From Taiwanofungus camphoratus (Eukaryota; Basidiomycota; Agaricomycetes; Polyporales; Taiwanofungaceae): 64,000 nt of DNA. Under the pieces are notes generated by a model. That model was not told where the DNA came from, made no database searches, and worked only from the letters and a program-made list of their open reading frames with translations. The stretch covers positions 248,001-312,000 of the forward strand of contig CP021222.1 of NCBI GenBank assembly GCA_003999685.1, written 5' to 3'. This document shows, in pieces, positions 49,230-59,681 of this stretch. Position 1 is the first letter of the stretch. Each line of letters starts with the position of its first letter. The translations under genes were made by a program, and so were the position numbers.

Positions 49230-50764
49230 ATGCCTCTGAAGAAGAGTGTTTCTCCCGAGTTGATTGGGCAGCCTAGCCCTTACCATCCTGCGGTGACTAT
49301 CTACGATCCTACCGATCCTACTGACTCTCCGCGGCGCTCCAAGCGCTTGAAAATCTTATCCATTAAGCCTGAACCCTCAAGCACGCGGAGCATTAACGTT
49401 CTAGACGACTTCTCTGGCATTACGGACTCCAATTCGAATAGAAAGTCGACTGCTAACAGAATCCAGGATACAAACTTAGGTCTATTTCCAAGTCCTGAAC
49501 GATCACAATCATCCACCGGAACCTCCAGCGATGTCTTCAAACATCCTAAGCCTAGGAAAGGAAGGGGGTTAGAATCTCCTCGAAAGCGGAAACCCATTCC
49601 GCAAAGTTTAGAGACACCCCATCCACCACCTCCGCGATGGCGTGAGGTGTATGATAAAATTAAAGAAATGCGTTCTCGTACCGTCGCCCCCGTTGATACA
49701 ATGGGCTGCGGACGCGCACAACTTGGGGAGAAGATACCCAAAGTGAGTTTGATTCTACACTCCACTGGAACCTGGGAGACGGAAAGTTGTGTTGATGAGG
49801 AGACATACAATATAGAACCAACGTTTCGCAACCCTGATCTCTCTCATGCTATCCTCGCAAACCAAAGACGAAGTCACTTCTGCAGCAGTCGATAAGTTGC
49901 GGGAAGCTGTCGGCGGAAGCTTGAGTGTCGACGCCATTTTAGGGGCTGACGAGGATACGGTATCTCAAGCCATCTGCAAAGTTGGGTTCTGGCGGCGCAA
50001 AACTCAGTCAGTACCTCTCCTCCATCATCGCACGAGTCTCCCTCATAGATGAGATAGATACATCAAAAAGACAGCTCAGCGCCTTTATGATGATTTTGAC
50101 TCGGATATACCCAAAACGGTAGATGAACTGTGCTCTCTTCCTGGCGTGGGTCCGAAAATGGCATTCCTCGCACTGCATGTCGGTTGGAAACTGTACGTTG
50201 CGACACCTTTGGACCTCGGTCCGCATTGATGAGAGCGTCCTGTACGACAGAAATGCTGGGATAGGCGTTGACGTCCACGTGCATCGCATAACTAATCGTC
50301 TAGGATGGCACGATCCGCCAACCAAAACACCAGAAGAGACACGGTAGGCGCTAATGCCCATCTAGGAAACTCTCAGCGTATGAACACCGCTTTCTGCAAT
50401 AGGTTAAACCTTCAGTCCTGGATACCCACCGAACTTCGCCCCACTCTGACTGGGATGTTCGTTGGCTTTGGCCAGGTCCGTGTGCAGTCTCAATACAAGG
50501 TATAATTCTAACGATTTCTATCAGACAATTTGCCTGCCCATCGGCCCTCGCTGTGATACATGTGAACTTAGTGGCGGGCTCTGTCCTAGTGCGCGGAAAG
50601 ACGTCAGAGGTAGCAGCAAGAAGACAGTCATCAGTCAGACTAGCCATTCTGGTCCAAAAGTTGAGATTGCCCTGGACTCAGAAGAGAAGCAGCGAGAAAC
50701 GACATTAACCGAGACTATACCTTGGGAGAAATCGGTCGTTGACGCCCTGATGATGAAAATATGA
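49230..50764 (+). CDS. Endonuclease III homologue, DNA N-glycosylase/AP lyase (NTG/NTHL1-like)
   Basis: Removes oxidised pyrimidines in base excision repair in nucleus and/or mitochondria. Exons 49230-49742, 49816-50006, 50058-50192, 50251-50343, 50403-50475 and 50525-50764 are in phase and give 414 residues. A long polar N-terminus (about residues 1-170) has basic clusters SPRRSKRLK and [11 protein letters not shown] that look like nuclear localisation signals. The fold begins [20 protein letters not shown]. The helix-hairpin-helix is LPGVGPKMA with the catalytic Lys; the catalytic Asp lies in [14 protein letters not shown] 4Fe-4S motif follows as [18 protein letters not shown]: spacings 6, 2 and then 6 where bacterial Nth has 5. 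A Ser/Lys-rich tail ends the protein. Start is the first ATG in frame. Confidence 0.94.
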
Positions 50765-50862
50765 TAGATGGTTTGTTATACAAGCTATGCGTACACGGCT
50801 TACTCGGTCACGCCTTCTGATTTTTCTTGATACATAGCACGAGTTAGTTCCTTTGTCATCAT

Positions 50863-52972
50863 TTATTGAAGGCCCAACGACATATCCCAGAAACCTTTCT
50901 CCAGACGCGTGCATTGCTCCCATACCCCACGCCACTCTTGGAACCTACCGGGCGATGGTGGATCCGCTAAAGCGATTGCTTCTATAGTTTCTAGAATAGA
51001 CTCGGTATAAATATCGAAGCAGACAAATACTTAGACCGATGGTTCTCACCCAGGCCGATCTTAACAGCCGCTTGATAAACACTTCCGGAATAATCTTCGA
51101 TCCATTTCGCATACGGATTACCCTCCAGCTTGACCCAACTGTCGGACTTCGCTGCTTCTTTCTTTAACCACAGGCCAACTTCGCCGTACCCCAGCAGGCA
51201 TGCTGCCAGTGCCATGACGAGCTTGGCACTATCGCCTGTCATTCAGGAATGAGTACATGAGTCTCCCTCTGGGAATGATGGTCACCTTGAAGGCCTGTGT
51301 CAAGCAAATACGCGCCGTAGGCAGTAGTGGCGGGAGACTCGGGCGTGGCCTTCAACTCCTCTTCGCTGATGCCCCATTGAGTGCAGTACGATTGGTGCAT
51401 CGAAACTTCGTTGATCACGTTGATGATGGTGCTTGTGGCGGAATGGATGGAGGTAAATGTCGATGATTTTGCAGCGAGCAATCTACGTGCAAGAAATTAG
51501 CGTTAATTAGCCTAAGACGCATTTGACGTACCCGTATGCCCTGGCGTAATACTTTAGATATAAGTAATCTTGTCTTGACCACAAAATTAGTTTTTCGCAG
51601 TGCGTATGCTGAGAAAACGCGCACTTGATGAAATGCAGAAAACATTCAACCGGCAGAGTTCCTTTGGCAAGTTGCTTGACAAAGTCATGCTGAACATAGG
51701 CCTTCCAGATGTCTCTGGTAGACTCGATCAGTGTTCGTGTTAGCGGGTGACGATTACTCTCTGTGGGCCTATGGCATCAGATTAAGATAACGGCAGTAGT
51801 GCACACACAGAACTAGAAGCCTACTGGGGTATGATTCTAGGTAAGATGGGATGAAGATGATTCAAAGGTCCGTGTCCGTGGCCGATAGCAGAGGCAGTCT
51901 CAATGCCGATATGAGTGTATCTGGTGGCCATCCGGGTAGCTTCCACGACTAATAACATCAAAAGTCATCTTGAAGTCTACTATTGCATTATTTGCTGACT
52001 TACGACTTTCGCCTTGAGCCAAGGCACAAGCTATGGCAGCAGATAAGGTGCAACCCGTTCCGTGAGTGCTTGTAGAGTCTATGCGAGGACGAACAAATAG
52101 GGTAGCACCGTTCGACTCTTGAAGAACGTCTACAACCAAGGTACACGAGGAAAGATCCGGCTCAGCAACTTGCAGGATCTCCATGTTTTCCGCCAGGAGT
52201 CCTTCCCGAATTATACGGACTTCCGGGTGCATTGAGGACAGTCTGTTCACGTCTGCGATGGACGCTGTAATGTGCCCGCCTTTGAGAAGTGCACCTTTGG
52301 GGCCTAGTGACAGCAGGTTTTTTGCCGCAATGAGCATCTCTTCCAAGCTTTCGATTTTCGATGGGAAGCCTCGGTGTGAAAGAAGGAGCTCTGCTTCAGA
52401 TTTGTTGGGAGTGATCAAGGTCGCCAAGGGAAACAAATCCGTTATCATGACCTCGACAGCCTCAGGCTGTAGTAATGTATGTCCCGAAGTAGACACACAG
52501 ACAGGGTCGCAAATGAGTGGGGGTATCAAGAGACCGCCATAATGCGCATTCAGTGTCTGAGCGACCATGCGCGTATTAGCGGCGTCAAAAAGCATCCCTG
52601 TCTTGATTGCTTTAATTTCTATATCCTCTAACACCGATTGCACCTGCAGGCATCATTAGGCGTGGGGATGAGACGGATGGAGGGCGTGCGTACTTGCTGC
52701 TCAATAATTTGCGGAGGGGATGGATGAACCGCCTGGACGCCCTTGGTGTTCTGCGCCGTAAGTGCGGTCACGACACTTGTTCCATAACACCCAAGTGAGG
52801 TGAAAGTCTTCAGATCTGCCTGTGTAGCACATCAAACGAGCTGAATATGTTCTGATGACCGAAGGCGATCCGATGTTCTTACTTGTATACCAGCCCCACC
52901 GCTGGAGTCGGAGCCCGCAATGGACATCACAGCCGGGGGATTTGCTTTCATGAGTTTGGAATTCATGGTCAT
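50863..52972 (-). CDS. THI20: Bifunctional hydroxymethylpyrimidine phosphate kinase / TenA thiaminase-like (THI20 type)
   Basis: Makes HMP-PP for thiamine synthesis and salvages thiamine breakdown products. Exons 52972-52883, 52819-52694, 52643-52004, 51948-51825, 51768-51625, 51573-51532, 51482-51286, 51235-51050 and 50990-50863 are in phase; total 558 residues. The N-terminal ThiD kinase starts VMSIAGSDSSGGAGIQADLK, then VTALTAQNTKGVQAVHP, PLICDPVCVSTSGHTLL, ITPNKSEAELLL and the anion-hole motif STHGTGCTLSAAIACALAQG near residue 266. The C-terminal TenA domain runs from about residue 300: LTRTLIESTRDIWKAYVQHD, QDYLYLKYYARAYGLLAAK, ACLLGYGEVGLWL and NPYAKWIEDYSG. There is no signal peptide. 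Fungal Thi20/21/22 have the same order, though I cannot tell which paralogue this matches. Confidence 0.94.
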
Positions 52973-53144
52973 GCCGATCAGACAATACAACCAAGGTAAG
53001 ATCAGATCGGAGCACAGTGATGGGGCTTCCGAGCTCTTTGCAGCTGCGATCGCCTCACAAGCGAGAGCTTGGCAGGGTACAGTCTGCGATGGAGGGTTGT
53101 TGGGTCGATAACTACTAGTTAATTTGTGGTAATCTCGGCTGCGG

Positions 53145-53229
53145 GCATTCATGGTGTAGCGGTAACATTGGGTCTTCCCACCTCTAGAGGTTTGTGGCCT
53201 AGCTCCGGGTTCGACTCCCGGTGGATGCA
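53145..53229 (+). tRNA. tRNA-Gly (anticodon CCC) with a 14-nt intron
   Basis: The acceptor stem GCATTCA pairs with TGGATGC (one wobble), discriminator A73 at 53229. The D stem GTGT pairs with ACAT around AGCGGTA. The anticodon stem GGGTC pairs with GGCCT (two wobbles), loop TTCCCAT once the intron is removed, anticodon CCC at 53177-53179. The T arm is CCGGG-TTCGACT-CCCGG. Fourteen bases (53181-53194) sit right after position 37, the normal place for a nuclear tRNA intron; mature length is 71 nt. A Pol III T-run follows. Confidence 0.88.
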
Positions 53230-53233
53230 GTGC

Positions 53234-53238
53234 TTTTT
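53234..53238 (+). terminator. RNA polymerase III terminator of tRNA-Gly
   Basis: Five T residues start 5 bp after the tRNA 3' end, the usual Pol III stop signal. Confidence 0.7.
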
Positions 53239-56016
53239 GGGTTGTCGGATCTCTCAAGAGAGCAGAAGGAGAACTAGAGAATATATCAGGCGGTGTGAAG
53301 GCGTGCTACGAAAAAGATGTAAGTCATCTTATTGCACTAAGGATTCGAAGTCTTGTTTGCGTTAGAGCGTGTTGTTGAGGATCAGAAGAATTGAAGACTC
53401 GTACGTGAACTTCCAGTCCTGAATGCAGGTGTCGGCAGGCTTAGCCAAGTCGTATTGCTGCAAGAGGACCGACGGGGTCTGCATGGATCTTATGTGGGGA
53501 GTATATTGTCAAAATATAATAAGAATTACTCACAATGGAACGAAAGAAAGATCATACTTTCACAACGCGACCGGCTTCAAGTTGTGTCCTGCTAATCATT
53601 TGAAGTACATACACAGCCAGTCGTTGGCACTCTGCTCACTATGGTAGTCCGTTAAAGCATGAGCAACGTTTCCCGATTATCATGAAGGCAGATGGATGTG
53701 TACGTTTGCGTAACGCGCACTGGCATGCCAGTGAATACGATATGTCACACAATTCACGTGATTGCGCGATCATATAACGTGATTATGGACTACACTCATC
53801 TCAACTTCTATCTTTCACAGTAAACCAACACCAAGTCGAAAGTTCTGAGAAACATGGATACTTTCAGAAGTAAGGCACGAGACTTTGTAGGGCGCACCTC
53901 CCAGAACCGATACGTCGCTAATTATTACCGCCATGTTTTTATTGCTGATACTCGTGATGTCTGTTCTATATCATGTTCAGCTGGCATACCTTCTATCTGT
54001 TCGGCATGCAGGCGGCTATTTTTGGGGAGAAAAATCACCCGCTGACACCTATAGACACCTCGGTGAAATACCTGCGAAGACGTGTCCCATAAAGAGTGCG
54101 GTTCGTAAGCTCCTGGCCTCAAAGTTCCCGCTGAGCGACTGATCATCATTGTGGCGGACTTTCCTATACACTCTGAGGCGCAATAAGGTTCTGTCACCCG
54201 TTCTCCTGAGCGGTCAAAATGGATGAAATGATACTGCCATAACTGTGAAGACGCGCCAACAATCACAATAGGTACTCTTCATTGCCATACAAGGAGTCGA
54301 GCAATTCCGGGTAATCAATACGTGCAGGACTGAGCCGGATCAGCGTCGTTCTCTTCCCGCTGCCACGGCTGTGGGCGTTATAGAAGCTCGCCATTCATAT
54401 CCGCGCTTGCGAGATGCTGGCTGTCAATGTGACGACTTTCCTCCTTTATGGTGTTTCTCACGCAAGAGCACGGGCGTCCATGTGTCGTTCAATTGTCTCG
54501 GCTCGGATAGCGATCTTTTCATTTTGAAGACATGCGTCCTCCTTGAGCTTCAGCTTCCACGGCGCGAGGTGCCTTGATGTGGGAATTGGTCGGTTCCGGT
54601 CATAGTACGTTGCAGCCTTGTGCGAGGCTGGCGCCTTGAGCTTCGCGTGGGAGAGCGTTTGTTTTGCCCACTTGCGCGATTTGCCTTCTAGGATACAGCT
54701 GTTCAGCGGTCGCCGTGTCCAAGTCACGATATGACAGGTGAGACACGCGGGCACCCGTGTGGGATGGTGCGCTCGGACATACCGATTCCGAGGTACCGTA
54801 CATCTGGAAATGCACCCGAGACGCCAAACCGTCGGCTTCCGGCGTGTGGATAAGGGGCAGCTATGTGCGTCATGACGATCTTCCGTATCAGAGTTCCATG
54901 GGTCGAGCCTGCTCAGCGCTCAGCCTAAGCTTCAAGGCTGATGATCACCCAAGCCTGCCACTTGTTTGATGCGGCAAGTCCCAGCCAGACATAATATTAG
55001 GTCCATCAACATGGACACTGAGGCCATATTAGCATCAACGTGCGCCTAGCAGACAAAAGACTCAACAGTGGGCTAGTCGTCTTGCTATCGGTAAACACAC
55101 CGGTACCGCACAGGGTACGTTGGTTGTTGATGCTCCTGTCACACACACATGGATGCCTGCACAGATAACAGATATAGCATAAGGATGCCTTGATTGTGGC
55201 TGCGACTTGTTGCCTTCGCGGCTACATTGTCTTCTTGCAAACTCATAGGCCAACCTGGACCTTTCTGACTTCGTGCGCCTATGCTTGGTTCGTCCGACTG
55301 TAATCTTGTATGTCCAAAAAATCCGAGCTGTCTAACAGTCAAAATGCTAGGAGTGAGGTGAATTCAAATTTGTATAAGCCTGGACCCATAGGCAGCTGTC
55401 ATTAGAAAGTATTCGCAGTCAAGTTCGAATTGAGCCCCACAATCAGAGACCATTATTTGCATATTTTTTCCTTTTATGCTCGAATTCAAATTGGGTGCGA
55501 ATATGCTGCCTCAGATCTCTGGAGAGTCCCGGCGGGTCGGGCGCTGCATTTCCGCGCATGAAATATTGAAACTATGAGCGCACGTTGGTTTATGAATAGA
55601 CGACTATTAATAGCCTTTATCACGAATAGCCCCACCAAATATAGAAATGACCATCAGAAGTGGGATCTCGCCTGTTATCTCGTTAGCGTGCAGAAAGACA
55701 CAGCGCCTCTGTATAGCCCTGCCATCAGCACCCACAGCATCGGTCTTCTCTCACAGACGCTCGTAAAATTTCGGATACACGGCAGTGGCTTCTCAAGCAC
55801 GCCTCTTCCGACTTCCAACGACGAGGAGCTGTGGAGAGCAAACGGATGCTTTCATTACCGTGAACGCCACGACGAAGCGTCCGCTATTGCTATAATTTCA
55901 CCATCATAACAGGGGACAGCAAACTTGGTTTTCACTCAAAGCCAGTGCTCTGTGTACCCAATTAGAGCACAGGCGAGGTATACTCGAGAGCGTTACACTC
56001 CCCAGGTCGTTCAACA
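53239..56016. other. 2.8-kb gene-poor region
   Basis: Only short open frames occur (53854-54045 +, 53933-54142 +, 54458-54754 -, 54757-54969 +, 55574-55909 +). None shows a known motif, and no in-phase exon chain was found. The stretch directly upstream of 56017 should hold the promoter of the esterase gene. I saw no terminal repeats or recognisable transposase, though old degraded DNA-transposon sequence cannot be excluded by eye. Confidence 0.3.
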
Positions 56017-57504
56017 ATGGTCGCCAGAAACATCGGGATTTTGTCTCTCGTAGCAGCATCTCTATTCAACCTGGCCCGGGCCACGTCTGGCTGCAGCCTG
56101 TCTTCGTCTCCCTGGAAGTTCGACAACACCAATCATGCTAATCGGACAATTGGCGACCGCTCGTTCTATGTTCACATTCCGGCGACATACAAGCAAAATG
56201 CCCCTCACCCGGTCGTATTGAGCTACCACGGCTACGGCGAAACGCCCACGATACAGGAGTCCATCTCGAGCCTTTCTGATGATAGTCTGCGGATAAACAA
56301 CTCGGTGTGTGTTGATCAGGTTCGCAACTGACCAACGCGATCTGATTTGACCCCCGGGGCCACAGGGCATAATCGCGGTCTATCCGTTTGGTTCGTATGG
56401 TCCTGGAAAGGAGGGCAACGAGTCCATAACTGCGTGGCAAGGAGCACCGTATGCTGCAGTGAGTCGACCGGGGCTTGCTCTCCAAGTCCGTTCCTTATCT
56501 CGAATCCCATCCCCCGGGGACAATAGCCTGGCGTGAATGATGTGCGCCTTTCAGCCCCTGACACTCCGTGCCTTGATTAATGCCATTGTCCAGATCGAGT
56601 TTACAACGAACATCATATCAGAACTCGAGCAGAATTTGTGTGTAGATACCAATAGAATCTACGCGTCCGGGAAAAGCGAGGTAAATTCTTGCGTATCCGG
56701 AGAGTTGCGCGTTCTGATCAAGGTGTCCGTCAGGGCGGTGGCTTTGTGAGATCCCAAAGTCTGGTATTCTTTCTCTGTTGACTGACCAAGATACGGGCAG
56801 ACCAATCTCCTTGCCTGCACCAATAGCACTTCCTCGCTTATAGCTGCTTATGCGCCCGTATCGGCGGCACTCTATGAGGGGACCTTGCCTTTCCAAGGAT
56901 GTGACAATGTGTCGAGGCCAGTCCCATTGATAAATTTTCATGGTTTGGCAGATCCCATTATCCCATACGGTGGACAGCTTGCGAACAATGTCGGCAACAA
57001 AAGCTGTGGGTACTCGGGCCAGCGGTCCTCCCAGCGCCCATTCACTCGCTGATGATTCTTCTCGGGTCGGTGATAGATGCCCTGCCCAACATTACGGTCT
57101 GGCGGGAGGAGTGGGCCACGCGGAACGGCTGCCCGGCGGGCAAGATCGACGAGATGTCGCAGGACAGCGGGATGCAGTTCGTCGCCTACACATGGAACTG
57201 CTCGCAGTCCGACGACCGCGCTGTGGTGCACGGGTTCTCCGTGATGGGGCTCGGGCACTCGTGGCCCAGCATACAGGGCCTCGACGGGCAGAAGACGCCG
57301 TTCAACGCGACCAACCAGTACATTGTGCCGTTCTTCCAGGAGTACGCGCTGGACTACGCGGCCAACTACACCTCCGGCGGCCAGAATTCGTCGGGCACGA
57401 ATCAATCCAGCAGTGCCCCCCGTAGCGTCTCTCCGTACGGAGCGGCCTTGCCGTACTATCTCTCGTGCTGTCTCTTATTGCTTGCGCTCGTCGGACACGT
57501 GTGA
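56017..57504 (+). CDS. Secreted feruloyl-esterase/PHB-depolymerase-like hydrolase, probably GPI-anchored
   Basis: An alpha/beta-hydrolase of the LpqC/feruloyl esterase B type that may cleave plant-wall esters. Exons 56017-56304, 56366-56458, 56527-56541, 56594-56680, 56734-56745, 56801-57005 and 57077-57504 are in phase (375 residues). An alternative donor at 56320 would extend exon 1 by five residues. Residues 1-22 form a signal peptide (NIGILSLVAASLFNLARA). The oxyanion region is VVLSYHGYGETP; the nucleophile elbow YASGKSEGGGF gives GxSxG across an intron; the likely acid Asp is in HGLADPIIPYGG; the His is in MGLGHSWPS. A Ser-rich stretch then a hydrophobic C-terminus (YYLSCCLLLLALVGHV) suggests a GPI signal. 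Exons 3 and 5 are micro-exons of 15 and 12 bp. Confidence 0.85.
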
Positions 57505-59681
57505 CGGAAATGTTGTGTTCACCCTAGAAGATCTAGATACGTAGTAGATACGTATACCACAGACATCATAGACGGACTGTAGACACGCTGGACAATATCG
57601 GGAATGCGTAAAGTATGTATTATTACCTCACGATCCGCGTGCGACGACCGTGTTTTCCCAGCATCATATTCTGTTCGCCTCCGCGCCTGACGCAAGTGGA
57701 TGCACTTCATACCAAGCGCTTCCTGCTTGGCGCTGAGCGCACGCAGTTGTATGACGATCCGTTCGTAAGCGTCTCGGATCTGACGAGACTGGCTCAACGC
57801 TGTCCTGCGGAGACAGTGCGCAGATAGTACGACGACGATGTGACAATCAAAGGCGCGTACGTGCCGCCTGACAGCCTTCCAGCACCATTTGTCCAGCTTT
57901 GTGCGGTGCATTGACAAACTGGACGACGTGTTCTCCACAGTCTCGAAGGTCTGCTATGTGTTGAGCGGAGGACGGAGGAAGGAGCGCGCGCTGTGCCAGG
58001 CAGCCTGAAGCCCAAATCCGTCTGCAGCCCCGGAACTAGTCGGGAGCCCTTTTTGCTGGGCGCATTCTTATGCGACGTCGAAGAGTGGAGCAAAGAAGAG
58101 GGGCCCCCGTTAGGATGGCGCGGCGCTTGCTTCGAGAATGGGAGTTAGCCGGCATGATGATGGGGTGTCCAAATAATAATGACGACGCAACGCCCCCGGA
58201 CGAGGACGTACGTACGTACGTATGCCTCGCAGAAAACACAGCAACCAGAATGATTCTCCCGACCCGTGGTGGCGTTTGGGACTGGGGGCGTCCTCCAATC
58301 GCGTCCCCGATCAAGGTCGCGGGTGGCGCAGGCTGATCGCCGGGGCGAGCGGCGGTTGCGACGCGCACGCAGCGATCAGGGTGTGCGCTGATGGGGCCGT
58401 ATCGTTATCGTCGGCGTCGGGTTTGCCAAGAGAACGCCCTGGCTTCTAGTGCCCGCGGGAGATTGTCGCATGTTGTGTCTTCTGGGTGTTGAGTTGGGTG
58501 CTTCGTTCGCTGGGCTGGCGCCGCTATCAATGCGCTCCACTACAACGTGTGCGGTGGACCGGAAAGGGAACCGCGACTGGCGGGCTGTCCGAGTCCGGAC
58601 GGAGGTGCCATCCGGGATTAGAATTAGCGTCACTCTACCTACAGGGAGGTGAACTATGATGAGCCACTCCGACATGCTTGATTGAGTCGCCGCCCCGCGC
58701 TGGAGTTGGAGTGATTGTCGGAGTGTGGGGAAGCTTCAGTTCATCTCAGGAGGGTATGTATAAGAAGAAGAAAAACCTATCGGCCTGAATAAAGACCCTC
58801 GATCCTGCAACGCTCCTTTTTCGAGCAAATATGGCGGTTTTCGAACGTGCCGGGTCCCCAATAGAAGCCATGCGCCATGTAGCTTGCATGTGCGTAGAAC
58901 CGCTGCTTTGTCATTTGTGAGCGGGGCGTCCCGGTTCCACTCGGTAATTGGGGGAAACAAGCATGCCAGGCGACACATCGATTCAGTTCGCGATTTCATG
59001 CACTGGAAGTAAATCGGAGATGACACAGAGGATTATGTAAACAAGGCGGGCGCTCGATCTGAGATCCCATCAGCGGGCGCCTGGCGGCCAGGCCGCGCCT
59101 GGGGTCGCTCACCGCCGCAATGCCAGTGTGCTTTGCCTCGCCTCGTCGCCTGTGCTGGGCCCTTGGCACGACAGACGGCGTTTGCATTGCATTGCATATA
59201 GTGCTGTCCATGCGTGCCCATATGGAAGTCGAGAGTGCGGAACCAGCCCATGCAGTGGTGATCTTCAGTCACTGGGACACAGGCACTGGTCCCCATGTGC
59301 TTGTGGTGGACAGCTGTCAGGCTGGTGTTGATCAGTGCATGCCCAGCGCCGGGAATGGAATAGACATGCCCCGCTCGCCGTGGTCCCACGTCCGTCCATG
59401 GCTACTTATCTGTGTGTGATTCGTGTGTCGTCCGCACTTATCGACTCATCCGCTTGCATAGCAGTCAGCGAAGCTTCCGAAGCTTCCGAACCATCAATGC
59501 ATCACAAACGCACGCCAAGACCGCGCTAACATGTCACCCATTATTGTCATCATTTTTTTGCCATTCAATTTGCATTCATCCTCTTATTTAACCGTTTCTC
59601 TCCTCTGCTCCTTCCGGCGTCCCCTTGGATCGCGTTCTGCATCCTACGCTCTCCCTCTAGCAGCCAGTCGAGCACCACTCC
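57505..59681. other. 2.2-kb gene-poor region
   Basis: GC-rich in places, with short overlapping open frames on both strands but no motif. A short tetranucleotide run (ACGT repeated) lies near 58205-58221, and a doubled gaagcttcc unit near 59472-59487. A pyrimidine-rich stretch at 59580-59680 precedes the next start codon, a common feature of strongly expressed fungal promoters. Confidence 0.35.

Noticed and set aside
53239-56016. Possible DNA transposon in the gene-poor interval
   Set aside because: No terminal inverted repeats, target-site duplications or transposase motifs could be seen.
58205-58221. ACGT tetranucleotide run as a functional repeat
   Set aside because: Only about four units; such short runs arise by slippage and give no evidence of function.
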